From contig LRSR01011551.1 of NCBI GenBank assembly GCA_001579985.1, forward strand, positions 1-41,376: a stretch of 41,376 nt of DNA, read 5' to 3'. The notes beneath the pieces were generated by a model that worked only from the letters and a program-made list of their open reading frames with translations, was not told the DNA's origin and did no database searches. How positions within the stretch are numbered: the stretch's first letter is position 1; each line of letters begins with the position of its first letter. Origin of the DNA: Hypsibius dujardini. Its lineage: Eukaryota > Tardigrada > Eutardigrada > Parachela > Hypsibiidae. Of this stretch, positions 21,451-32,005 are shown in pieces. The position numbers and the translations under genes were made by a program.

Positions 21451-23962
21451 ATGCATTCTGCTATGAGAAAGTTCCACACCTTGGTTATTTGTATCTTCAT
21501 CTGTGCGCTAGTCGGTAAGCTCACGCGACACTAAACACATCTGAGTTTTGCTGCTGGTATTATGATATTGTTTAGTTCCAATTTTCTTTATTTAGCATTT
21601 TAATTTATGCACCATCGTAGGTGGATTGGACGCTGATGGATTTAAAGATCTTAACTACAACATGGAGAACTGGAACCCGGGAACGGGCAAACCGGTAACC
21701 ACATCACTCAACAGAGGTCGAATGAGAGAAGATTACAGTAAGTCGCTTGATGAAAATCTCAATGAAAACCCAAATGCAGAACGGTATTTTTGCTCAATGC
21801 GCTTTAATCCTTCACAGTCCATCCAACAACACACGAATCTCAATGGAAGTACGGTGAGTAGAAACGGACACACGGTCATGTTTTTCGGTGAAATCTAAGA
21901 CGAATGCGTCTTTTGAAGAAGGTTGATAGAAGATCATTAATTGCCCAGTAACAAAGGACCATTCTCGAACGGGGTCGTCAAAAAAAATCATTTAATATAG
22001 TATTTGTCAATAGTTTCACGACTTCTTTTAGCTGCTGAGTTTTGGCGAAATTAAGCTTCTTTCAGCACTGGATGGTTGACTACATCCAGAGGCTCGTTCA
22101 GGGTCCTTACAGATCTAAACCAAGACTCCTCATCGTAAGGCCAGGGGGTGGGCAAGGGAGCAAAATAAAAAAAACTTTAAAATTGAATCCAAAATTCAGT
22201 ATTTAGTCTTTGATTTATTATTATTATTATTAGTCTTTGATTTATTATTTGATTAGTCTTTGATCACTTTGAAACGTAAGGATTTGGGGTCTGATTTTAA
22301 GGATTTTCCTGCATTTCAAAACGTTTTCAGAAATATCAGTTTTTCATCAAATGCAGTCCGTTCTGGAATGTTTTGAATCTTCCATTTGTATTATTCATTT
22401 GGGAGCATAAATTGGACCTCAAAGAAGTTCAAATTTGAAGAAAAGACAGATGTCTTCGAAAGTGTTTTGAATCCCGAAGGGTCCAATAGAAATAAACCCC
22501 ACACCCACACAAGCTTCAAAATATTCAGGGACAAGAGGCCGAATTTTGGATTAGAAAATCTCAAAAAATTTTTTGCCCCTTTGTCCACCTCCTGAATTTA
22601 CTGTATGGGTTTTGGTTCCGACCTGTAAGGATCCTAAACGAGCCTCTGATTACATCTTAATTGGTATTTTGGGGGATATTAATTCCAAAGGACGATTTAA
22701 AGTGACATTTTCTGACACACTACACCTCAAATTAACTTTGCGATCGATTGTAGGGAGCAGATAGATTTTTTAACGGTTAGCCTGTGCAGCACCGTGTAAC
22801 CTCTGCTGCAGCCTTTTCCGCTCATTAATTATCTATATTCGGTAATGACTAGTGGCGCCGCCCCGGCTGAAACCAATTTGTTGGTGAAGATAAAAAAAAA
22901 TGAGTCTTAGCTGTTGCACGAACTTGAACTCTCCGTACAACAAACTGATATACGTGTGAAGCAATTGATAAGTATGTAGCATTGAAAAACGTTAACTTTA
23001 ATTTATTTCGCCGACCTAGTTCGAAAATGCTTCCTGCTATTCAAGACAAATAAATTTACTACCACTCTTGTTTCGTGAGGTGCAGATGTGACCCGTGGAC
23101 CTGCCACCAGACCGGTCGGATCAACTGCAAACCCGTTGTTCGAAGAGGTTCTACAGCGCTCTTTCGAGCAAGCGAAACCCGTCTTTCACTTCAACAAAAT
23201 ATCACCCGAAAACTGCACGTCGGTTGCCACTGACAACTGCGGGATCTTGACGGGGAAGGCTTTCTCAGACAACTGCGCCCCGACTAACCCGCTTTTCACT
23301 TATTGCCGGCTGGTGCTGGTGACTTTGAGGCAAAATATTTTTTGCAAAGAATTGGACGCCTGAATGCCAGTCGTGCAGTGATTTTATTGCTGTCGGGAGA
23401 GCGCGGCGTAACCAAGGAAATGTTCCAACCTGTCGCTGATATTCTGGTCGTTCTGCAATTTGTGAAATTTCATCAGATGTCAGTTGCGATCTTTTCAGCA
23501 GCTGCTATCAGGCTGCCCATACTTCGGGTACTCCAGTTCTACAACTGTACAGGAATAGTACTTCAGCGAGGTGACTTCCTTCCCTTCCCCTCACTTAGAA
23601 TGGTGCAGTTCCTCAAATCCAGCACGATTGCCTCCATTGAGGACAACGCATTCGAGCCGCTGATGTATCTTCGACACATTACTTTTGAACACGGCTTCGA
23701 CACTTCTTCTAATCTGTCTCCTGAACTTAAGAGTCATCTCAGCCTTCTTCATTGCAGCCGAGAATACAAATGGCTTCGAGATTGGCTGCAACTACGCCCT
23801 TATTTGATTGCGCCAAAAAATGCGGGCGCAGTTTTCAATCTTGGAGGCTTTCAGAACTTGAAACGAGAGAAAGGATCCATATTCATTCCGGTTGATTGTG
23901 CCACGCCCAGATTGATTGCCGACAATACGGACGGACCGTTTTCATCCCTGATGGAAATGTAG
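21451..23962 (+). pseudogene. Secreted LRR family, copy D: four exons with one frameshift
   Basis: Exons 21451-21514 (signal peptide MHSAMRKFHTLVICIFICAL), 21621-21737 (acidic linker), 21818-21853 (microexon), 23086-23962 (LRR exon). All joins are phase 1 and use gtaagc, gtaagt and gtgagt donors. Relative to copy E a single base is missing near 23300 (tgccggctggtgctgg against tgcgacgagggcgctgg), which throws the reading frame to a stop at 23361-23363. The rest of the LRR and LRRCT is open in the other frame to the shared stop. Intron 3 is enlarged by a hAT MITE. Either a young pseudogene or, if the base is an assembly error, a working gene. Confidence 0.82.
22087..22648. mobile_element. hAT-type MITE with 8-bp target duplication
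   Basis: Inverted ends CAGAGGCTCGTTCAGGGTCC and (right, inward) CAGAGGCTCGTTTAGGATCC, continuing similar for about 70 bp to a TGGGCAAggGGCAAA word. Target duplication actacatc (22079-22086) against attacatc (22649-22656), 7 of 8 matching. It has no coding capacity, is 562 bp long and is inserted in intron 3 of LRR copy D. Confidence 0.85.
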
Positions 23963-24400
23963 AATATCACAAAATGTTTGGTCCGGATGCCAGACAGGCA
24001 AACCACTACTGTTTTCATATGCGTGCATTCTCAGTCTAAAGAAGCGTAATGGGGTTTAATGGAAAGAAACGGGTAATTGGCCTATGCGTGGAAATCATTC
24101 TGTTGTGTGAAAAGATTTTTGACACGGAGTTGAATTCACGATATTCAATAGATTTCAGCCACCCCTGTTTCGAGCCTGATTCCAGCCATTAACAATAAGC
24201 ACGTCAGTGATGCTTTGCTGTAAGTTTACGTAAACTTTTCATTACACCACCAGAATTCATCTTCAAACCGATTGACATCGATTGGCAGGAGACGGCACGG
24301 CGAGCGTACTTTTCTAGAAATGGCCATTGGCTTCGTCTCTCGAGTCTTGCAAAAGTTTAGACGAATTAATGCCAGTCGATTTCAAATGCTTGCATGATGG
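23963..24400. repeat. 3' flank of LRR copy D
   Basis: Matches the flanks after copies A, B and E (catgaatttcg-type block gttgaattcacgatattcaa, and attcatcttcaaaccgattg). Confidence 0.7.
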
Positions 24401-24697
24401 CCGAAAGGTTTTAGGGGGAGACTGTTGACAGTTTCCTCCGAGAAGACATCAATTGACGCCGGCTCAGAGCGGAATAGTGGGATCGTCGCATGAACAGCGT
24501 ACACGACAGCTGGAATTGCAGAATTAGGTCACACGCAATTTTTTCCTATATCAATTGACGAGCTAACACAAATGGTTTTAATCACGAATGAGAGAAATGA
24601 GAGAAATGCTTTTTCTGGCCTTGAAAAAGTTATTCTGTTGTTTTAGTTTTCTTAAGCATTCGTGAATATCATTTAATTTGCGTTATTTGCGATCAAG

Positions 24698-25052
24698 GAT
24701 CTGTACCGTGACTAGGTACGCCGAATCGTTTTGCGAAGGTTCTTTACGGTCCAGCTCCGCCAGTGATTGAACGCGAAGAACCGACAAAATATTTGAATGC
24801 AGATTGCTAATATAGGAGGACATTTACCCAGTTCATACCCTGGCAATATACCCAAAGTTCGCGAAAAAACGTCCTGCGGTGTGGAAGACGCTGTAAATGA
24901 AAAATTCCATCACACCCTTCGGGAAGATTTCACTCATTACAAACCGATCATTTATGCAACATCTTATAATCCTAATAAGTAAAGGTAAATTATACTGCAA
25001 CATTTGTTTCCATATCCGCTCAGACTGAACGCTTTGTCACAATCAAAATGGT
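24698..25052. repeat. Duplicated 360-bp block, copy 1
   Basis: It runs from ggatctgtaccg through ggaggacatttacccagttcat to tttgtcacaatcaaaatggt and is closely matched at 31386-31752. Here one frame of 61 codons is open (24797-24982); in the other copy the same frame has an early TAA, so coding is not supported. Confidence 0.75.
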
Positions 25053-25069
25053 TAGGCACTTCAACTCCC

Positions 25070-25640
25070 ATTTACAATGTATATCCTCAATATAATGGCC
25101 CTTTTACGGAGAATACTTTTTTTGTGCTCACCATTTTTTGCCAATTAGATTGAAGGTTGCAACCCACTCGGTAGCGCCTTTTATATGGATTATATATAAC
25201 ATTCTAAAAGGTTCCACAAGAGAAAGGGCTAGACAGGAATTCGATCGATACTGTGTCACGGGAGTTCGCGGGCACCCGGAAGCAGTACGGCTTCTTAACT
25301 AAACAAGTGGTGTAGTGGACTCTGAATCACGTCGACCCGTGCCAAGGAAGGGTTGGAAATATTTGAATACAAGGAATTAGTGAACTGCACACTAAACTGT
25401 ACTGCAAAGACTCTACAGCCAAGCGATCCGCTTAAATAGTGCACAAATAGTAGACACAGTAGGAAGAAGTACGAACTGTCAGAACTAATTAACCACAACT
25501 GCACGCAGCAACTGGTTTCTAGTGTGAAAATTTTATAGCACTAAAACAGGCAGTGACTCACAAACAGAACTAAAAAAGAGTCGTGACAACTGCAGCTAAA
25601 CATGATGACGTGCGTTGGCCTTGTAGAGATATTTCTCAAC
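25070..25640. repeat. Duplicated segment matching 6905-7190, interrupted by an LTR-like insert
   Basis: tttacaatgtatatcctca... and gttgcaacccactcggtagcg... and tgacgtgcgttggccttgtagagatattt match 6905-7190. The match is broken at 25254-25588 by an insert. Confidence 0.7.
25254..25588. mobile_element. Probable solo LTR with 4-bp target duplication
   Basis: A 335-bp insert with TGTCAC...GTGACA ends (6-bp inverted, TG..CA as in LTRs), flanked by actg on both sides (25250-25253 and 25589-25592). The empty-site version at about 7115 reads aatactgcaac with a single actg. No internal retrotransposon genes are present. Confidence 0.78.
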
Positions 25641-25645
25641 AATTA

Positions 25646-25886
25646 CTGTAGAGTCGCGACTCATCTGTGGTACTTTTTAAACCTCCCCCCCCCCCATTAA
25701 ATCAGACCCGTTGGCCAAAACAACTATTACGCTTCAATCGATCAATCAAGCGTTTGTTTTTCCCCAAATCACAATCAATCAATCGACACGTGCGGTCTTG
25801 TAGGTCTCACATCTTGTAATCAATCAAAACGGTAGCTTTTTACTGGGCGATGAAGTAAGCACCACAGATGGGTCGCGACTTTACAG
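25646..25886. mobile_element. TA-flanked MITE with about 30-bp inverted repeats
   Basis: Left CTGTAGAGTCGCGACTCATC, right (inward) CTGTAAAGTCGCGACCCATC, both continuing TGTGGT. TA dinucleotides lie at 25644-25645 and 25887-25888. The interior is a C run plus TGATTGAT-type words; there is no frame. TA duplication fits the Tc1/mariner-pogo group. Confidence 0.82.
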
Positions 25887-25914
25887 TAGTTACGACAAAA
25901 TTGTGCGCCATCCC

Positions 25915-26260
25915 CTGGGCCCAGGCATACATTCTTTCGAGCACCCTCCTACTCGGCTTCAGACTGCCGCTGTTTTCGCTCACTGGCGCAGCGGATACTT
26001 GTTGGAGGTTGAAACGACGTTAGTTTTCTCGTCGTAAGCTTTCTCTAGCAATGATGCCCGGTCTCGATTTGTATTGAAGAACGTTTTTGTGAGATCTCGC
26101 CTAAAGATATGGAGTGAAGACTTTACATCTGTGCAATAAAGCAACCGGATGTCATGTTCTTCGCCTAGGAACCCGTTTTGACTACCCCTCACATGCGAGA
26201 TAGGAAATTTAGAACGGCGTATTTTTTCCCGCTGCTTAGAACGAAGTCCGTTGCAACACA
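25915..26260. repeat. Duplicated segment upstream of LRR copies, copy 3
   Basis: Matches 7390-7740 and 20706-21040. It lacks the hAT-like insertion that abuts the other two copies, so it is the pre-insertion state or a separate lineage. Confidence 0.75.
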
Positions 26261-26785
26261 ACACACTCTACGCATATCGTCATTCAAATAATTAGTAGCA
26301 ATACTCGGCTTCTGTTGCAGACATTTTCCATTCCAAGTTGAGGTTTTTTACGAGTTTTATCAACCTAAACTCAATAGAGGTAAGTATTCCACGGCGTATC
26401 ATTCTGTAACTAGCGAGCAGGAGTGTATTCTTTTCCAATTACCATGTCTCAATCTCGCTGTACTCCGACGTCAGTGGGTGTGGCCATAATAAGACAGTTC
26501 TCGACATGGTTGGCGAACAAAGTTCAATTTAAAGAAATCTGATTTAGTACATCATCATGAAACAAAATCTGATGTAGTATCATTGAAACCATCTCGAGCT
26601 GATTCTACTTTCCGCTCACATCAAAAGTCTTCCCGCTGTACCTGCTTACAGAGCAGAAAAGCACACACTCTGTTTGTGGCTTCAAATAACCAAAGAATTG
26701 ACTGCCACTTTCTCTCGCGGCACTTCTACACAAAATGTTTGTCATTCTTCCACGAAACATATCCGGATTGGTTACGCATTTTGCG

Positions 26786-28267
26786 ATGAGAAAATTTCTC
26801 ACCTTGGTTACTTGTATCTTCATCTGTGGGTTAATCGGTAAGCTCAAGCGACATTAACCACATCTGAATTGTTAAGATTACATTAGATCCGAAGTTCCTT
26901 CTGGGACTTTCAACTTAATGTTCTACTAGTGTAAAACAATATGTCTAATGTGATAACTAATAAATAGTAATGCTATTAGACAAACCCTTTTTGGATATTT
27001 TTGTATTTTACTCGATAAACATCGTTTTATGCCTCGTCAAGATTCTTATATAAATATTATTGTTTTGCTGCTCGTATTATGATATTATGCAGTTCCAATT
27101 TCCCACATTTATCATTTTAATTTATGTACTATTCTAGGTGGATTGGACGCTGTTGGATTGGGAGATCCAAATTACGACAGTAAGCCGTTTCTTGAGAATC
27201 TCAATGGAAACCGAAATATAAAACGTTGTTTTTGCTCAATGCGCTTTAATTCTTTATAGCCCGTTCAACAACACATAATTCTCATTCGGAATACGGTGTG
27301 TTGAATGGACAAGCGGTCATGGTTTCCAACGAAACTGCTTCTTGCTATTCAAGAGAAAATCATTTGTTTTCACTTTTGTTTTGTGTGTGTAGGTGTGACC
27401 CCTGGACTTCCCACCAGACCGGTCGGATCACTTGCAAACGCGTTGTTCGAAGAGGTTCTGCAGCGCTGTTTCGAGCAAGCAAATCCTGTTTTTCACTTTA
27501 ACGAAATATCACCTGAAAATTGCACGTCTATTGCCACTGACAGCTGCGGGATCAACAGGGGGAAGGCTTTCTCAGACAAATGCGCCCTGAATGAACCGCT
27601 CTACATCGTTTGCGACGAGGGCGCTGGTGATTCTGAGGCTGGTAACTTTTTGCAGAGATTCGGACGCTTGAATGTCAGTCGGGCAGTGATTTTAGAGCTA
27701 TGGGGAGAGCGCGGCGTAACCAAGGAAATGTTCCAACCAGTCGCTGATATTCTGGTCGGTCTGGCTGTAAATGAATTTCACCAGATGTCTGTTGCAATCT
27801 TTTCAGCAGCTGCTATCAGGCTGCCTATACTTCGGGAACTCCGCTTCCTCAACTGCACAGAAATATTACTTCAGCGAGGTGACTTCCTTCCCTTCCCCTC
27901 ACTTAGAGTGGTGCAGTTCAAATTCAGCACAATTGCCTCCATTGAGGACAACGCATTCGAGTCGCTGATGTATCTTCGGCACATTACTTTCGAACACGGT
28001 TTTGACACTTCTTCTGCTCTGTCTCCTGGACTAAGGAGTCATCTCAGTCTTCTTCATTGCAGCCGAGGATGCAAATGGCTTCGAGATTGGCTGCAACTAC
28101 GCCCTTATTTGCTTGCACCAAAAAATCAGGACGTATTATATCGTCTTGGAGGCGTAAGAAGCGCAAAACATGAGAAGGGATCGATATTCATTCCGGTTGA
28201 TTGTGCCACGCCCAAATTGATTGCCGACAGTATAGACGGACCGTTTTCATCCCTGATGGAAATGTAG
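26786..28267 (+). CDS. Secreted leucine-rich-repeat protein, family copy E (intact)
   Basis: Exons 26786-26837, 27138-27179, 27260-27295, 27393-28267, all phase 1, giving about 334 residues. The signal peptide is MRKFLTLVTCIFICGL; the ATG used by sister copies four codons upstream is ACG here, so the next ATG is taken. The linker exon is shortened by a 75-nt in-frame deletion. Residues about 45-120 carry four cysteines (C87, C95, C107, C117; a possible N-terminal cap). Then come LRR-like units (LPILRELRFLNCTEILLQRG; PSLRVVQFKFSTIASIEDNA; YLRHITFEHGF) and an LRRCT-like end (LLHCSRGCKWLRDWLQLRPY ... IFIPVDCATPKLIA). Such proteins act outside the cell in binding; the ligand is unknown. It is the only copy in the window open from end to end. 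Confidence 0.85.
26880..27060. other. Insertion in intron 1 of LRR copy E
   Basis: This 180-bp stretch is absent from intron 1 of copies A, C and D, whose sequence resumes at ttttgctgctggtattatgatatt. It begins gattacattagatccgaag. I see no clear inverted ends or target duplication. Confidence 0.5.
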
Positions 28268-29090
28268 AATATCATGTGATTTTTGGTCCAGATGCCGGAC
28301 AGTCAAAGCCACTGTTTTCTTTACGTGTATTATCAGTCTGAATGAATGTAACGGGGCATAATGGGAAGAAACGGCTAATTGGTTTATGCGTAGAAGTCAT
28401 TCCAGTTTATGAAAAGATTTCTGAACACGGAGTTGAGTTCACAAAATTTAACAGATTTCAGCCACATGTGTTTTCGAGCCTGATTCCAGCCACTAGCATT
28501 GAGTGCGTCAGTGGGGTTTTGCTGCAAATTTACAAAATGTTTTGTTAGGCCTCCGTCCATACCAGGACGGAAGAACCTGAACATGCAAGCTATAGACTGA
28601 ATAATAGGAGAAGAATTGAGGGAAGACTTTACTCTTAAGAGGAGAAAGGAAGGAACTCTGATACAGATTACTGTAGAACACACACTTATATAGTCAGGAA
28701 TAAAGAATAGTTCTTGAGCTCACGTACTAGTTCCTGCCGACATGGCGGAATTATGTACATAATAATAGCTGAGTAAGTACATTATTGAATGTGAGGGTAG
28801 ATAGGAATGGGTTAACTAGATAGATAGACTATACATTAGTAAATGTTGCGTAACTGTTGGGTACCACCCAACATTTTTCATTAAAATATCATATCCAGAA
28901 TTCAACTTCAAATCGACTAACATTAGCCAACATTGTTTGGGAAAAGAACGGGACCCGAGGAGCGTGTTTTGGAAGGGGACCGGCCAGGGAGCGTACTTCT
29001 CTAGAATTTGCCATTGCTTCGCTTTTTGAGTCTTGGAAAAGTGTAAGCTAACTAATGCCAATCGACTTCAAAGTGAATTTGGGAAGGGAT
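28268..29090. repeat. 3' flank of LRR copy E, interrupted by an LTR-like insert
   Basis: The family flank (ctgaatgaatgtaacggggcataatgg..., then ccagaattcaacttcaaatcg..., gagtcttggaaaagtgtaagcta) is split at 28543-28873. Confidence 0.7.
28543..28873. mobile_element. Probable second solo LTR
   Basis: A 331-bp insert absent from the flanks of copies B and D. It begins TGTTAGGCC and ends CCCAACA (TG..CA, short inverted repeat) and contains a TATA-like cttatatag followed by aataaa, as an LTR promoter and polyadenylation signal would. The target duplication is poor (gttt/tttt), so the exact ends are less sure than for the insert at 25254. Confidence 0.6.
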
Positions 29091-29119
29091 GATTTCCGAA
29101 AAATGTCATTTATTTGAAG

Positions 29120-30225
29120 AAAGCTCCATTATACTAGCAATGTGGCCGAAATTAGGATTGATAAAGGGTTGCCTAGAAATTTTTCTGACTCCAAATTCCA
29201 CGCTCTAGTGTATTACAAAACGCAACAAATTCTGTCGAATTTCAATGGGTTTCGCAGAAAGGTGGTGACACTTGACCGTTGGGTTGACCGGACCTCCCGG
29301 AAGCAGCATAAACTTTTAAGGCTTTTTACCTTTGAGAAATTGTCCCCCCCCCCAGCTAGGTTGAGGGGTCGGGAAACATGTTTTAGCAGCCCCATCTAGC
29401 AGGTTTGCCATCCCTTCTAGGCCGACTTCGATCCGCCACTGCAAAAAGGTGGCATTGGCAGCAGAATGAAACATAATGACGGGACTAAATTCTGAGTATA
29501 TTCTTATAGAAAGCTGGTGTTCGGACTGCGTGAGTGACCAGTGGAGAGGATAGACTCTTTTACTGACCGGCCTGCTGCCATTCCCCAGACGTCGAAAACA
29601 TATTCTCCCCCCCCCCCAAGTCAACCGAGCTGTGCCTCCAGCAAGAAGATAAACTTTACCGTCGTTTGCCCGCTTGGGAGGGGACCATCTACCTTATATG
29701 TACTTCTATTTGAATCTGTTAAGTATGTAGATGTTAAATGGCTCGCTTGTGGCCATTTCCCTCACCTGGTGACGAGTTTGCCCTTACGTTACCGCTAACA
29801 ACCTATAGTTCATAATATAATAGTATAGTAAACCTATAGTTCTTTCGGTTCGCGCCTCATTGAAGCAAGTTTTATGAAATACAACTTTCCACAAAGTCCC
29901 CTACGGATAACCTTCAGACTAGGTTTCAGGCTGGGCAGTGTAATAGCTGGAATCAGACTGGTTCTAAGCTGAATGCGCCCATTCTGCATTTCCGCCACAA
30001 TGTAGTCTAGAATACAGGCTACATTTTCGTAACTTTTTTGCCTGGTACAAGGCACCCACATTCCACCATGGTTTCACCCTGGATTTTGCCCAAATCTCTT
30101 GAAAGTTTTTCAACTGGCACGGAAGATTAGTTTAGGGTGCAGACTGCGTGGTTTAATTTCAGACTTGTCTTGCGTCGCCTGGCTTTCAAAAAGTTAATCT
30201 GTTGTTTTTGTTCTCTTAAAAATGA
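29120..30225. other. Gene-poor spacer with C-runs and fragments of unknown repeats
   Basis: Poly-C runs at about 29343 and 29608 flank gcagtggcggatcgaag-type sequence (about 29430-29450, minus strand), a word often seen at DNA-transposon ends. No coding exon is recognised. Confidence 0.35.
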
Positions 30226-30227
30226 AT

Positions 30228-30390
30228 ACATAGTGACTGCGCGCGCGTACAAGCAGGGCTAGTCGCTTAGTTACCAATCGAACAGGCAGGGCTAGGGCTA
30301 GTCGGTTAGTGATAGGTTTTGATGGGTTTTGATCAAATGGCCGGTGCAATAGTGATAGAAAAACTTAGTACGCGCGCGTAACATTGACTA
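30228..30390. mobile_element. Small foldback element with GCGCGCGTAC ends
   Basis: Left atagtgactgcgcgcgcgtac and right (inward) atagtcaatgttacgcgcgcgtac form inverted ends about 150 bp apart; the interior repeats gcagggctagtcg-type words. No target duplication is established. Confidence 0.45.
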
Positions 30391-30399
30391 TAAATATCA

Positions 30400-31385
30400 T
30401 GTCATTTTGAATCTTTCGATTTCAATTAAACATTAATATAATTACATTTTGCGCAAGTTGCGTTTTTTTTGAATCATGGGAGTTCTAGTTTTATGAGACA
30501 TCAAAAGATTTGTGCTCCTGTTTTGTTGTTGCTGTATGGAAGCTGGCTGAATCCCACGACTTACAACGAATCCCCTTTTAATGTTCGGTAAGTGTAGTTC
30601 CCACTTCATATATTTATCTTTAGATTGCTGAGAAGGTTTTTTCAGCAGAGGTTTCGGATTCAGTGCTTTTTTTCGCAGATTGCTCTGCAAACCAAGAACG
30701 GAAGTGGGATTTCATATTTAAACCGTTTAACTTTCTTAAAGTTTGCCATCTCACTGCTTTAATTGGAATCTCGATCTAATATTTTGGTACTCTTGGTTCA
30801 TTTTTTTACTTTCATTTTGAATGTGGCTTGGACGAATTCCTGTAAATTAATTGATCATTCCCATCGGTCTATAAAAGGCACGCTTATAGGGCAATGTAAT
30901 TTTCAATTGGCCGAATCGTTGAAAAAACAGGACGAAATCAGGGTGGAAACCAGCTTGGTGCAGGGCCGACCTATGCTGATTTTGCACAGAGATCCCGGTT
31001 GCATCCAGCCTGCATTCCAGCCAAGCAGTGTCGTATATAATCTTGAAAGCATCAAACATTCAAGTCTTTTCACTCAGCCATTTTGACTGGATTCCAGTCT
31101 GTTTTAACGTATTCAAAGCAGGCTGTATTTGGGCAGGAACCAGTCAAGATTTATCCGTGGGGTCTGTTACACCCCTTTTGTGTAAGAGTTAGACCTTCGT
31201 TACCATTTGAAGAATGGCAAGTGCAGACAGCTGCGTATTCAGGTTCCCGCCTGGGTCGTTCCGTACCCAACATCCGGTCTTCCGTCAGTAGCCCAGTTCG
31301 GATTACCGAAATATGCGCTGCGGGTACCTGCTTCGCTGCCGCAGCAAGAGGCACTCAAACGAACCAGAATTCATTCGAACGGAAA
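30400..31385. other. Spacer with one long but unsupported frame
   Basis: The frame 30763-31086 (no ATG at its start) holds a hydrophobic NILVLLVHFFTFILNVAW and later TSLVQGRPMLILHRDPG. It might be a signal-peptide exon, but there is no supported donor or partner, and the opposite strand is also open. Confidence 0.3.
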
Positions 31386-31752
31386 GGATCTGTACCGTAT
31401 CTAGGTACGTCGAAGTGTTTCTGTGAAGGTTCCCTACGGTTCACCTCCGTCGGTGATTGAACGCGGAGAACCGACAGAATGTTTAAATGCAGATTGCAAA
31501 TATAGGAGGACATTTATCCAGTTCATAACCTAGCAATATACCCAAAGTCTAATAATTTCGCGAAAAAACGCCCTGCGCTGCGGAGGACGCTGTAATTGAA
31601 AAATTCTATCACATCCTTTGGGAAGATGTCATCCACCATAAACCGTTCATTTATGCAACGCTTTATGACCCTGATAAATAAAGGTTAGTACATTATACTG
31701 TAACACATGTTTCCACATCCGCTTAGACTGAATAATTTGTCACAATCAACAT
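31386..31752. repeat. Duplicated 360-bp block, copy 2
   Basis: Closely matches 24698-25052 in the same orientation, with an added taataatttc near 31551 and scattered substitutions. Confidence 0.75.
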
Positions 31753-31834
31753 GGTATAATCTTTCCCCTTGATGACTTTGCCATTTGTTGTCGGAGCTAT
31801 ATAATTGATTGAGAATCGTTTTTTTGCTAGTCAT

Positions 31835-32005
31835 CAGAGGCGTATCGGGGGGCACTAGGCCAATTCCCCCCCCCCCCATAATTAACTCTGGCGTCTGTGA
31901 GGGGAGGCACTAGGGCGAGTTCCTCCCCCCCCCGCTCATTAACTCTGGAGTCTGTGGGGGGGGGGAAGTACCCCTCCTCCCCACCCAAAAAGTCCGTACA
32001 CTGCT
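31835..32005. repeat. C/G-run repeat, two tandem units
   Basis: Two units of about 70 bp (gggcactaggccaattcccccc...attaactctggcgtctgtg and ggcactagggcgagttcctcccc...attaactctggagtctgtg) followed by a G run and a C run. It is probably a decayed transposon; the cagaggcgtatc start is suggestive only. Confidence 0.5.

Noticed and set aside
24797-24982. 61-codon frame in the duplicated 360-bp block
   Set aside because: The paralogous block at 31386-31752 has an early stop in the same frame and no splice partners are seen.
27298-27501. Alternative frame at the start of LRR exon 4 (CRCDPWTxHQTGRIxC)
   Set aside because: It looks cysteine-rich in copy D, but the cysteines are not kept in copy E and the frame closes after about 40 codons; the LRR frame is open for 290 codons and fits the splice phase.
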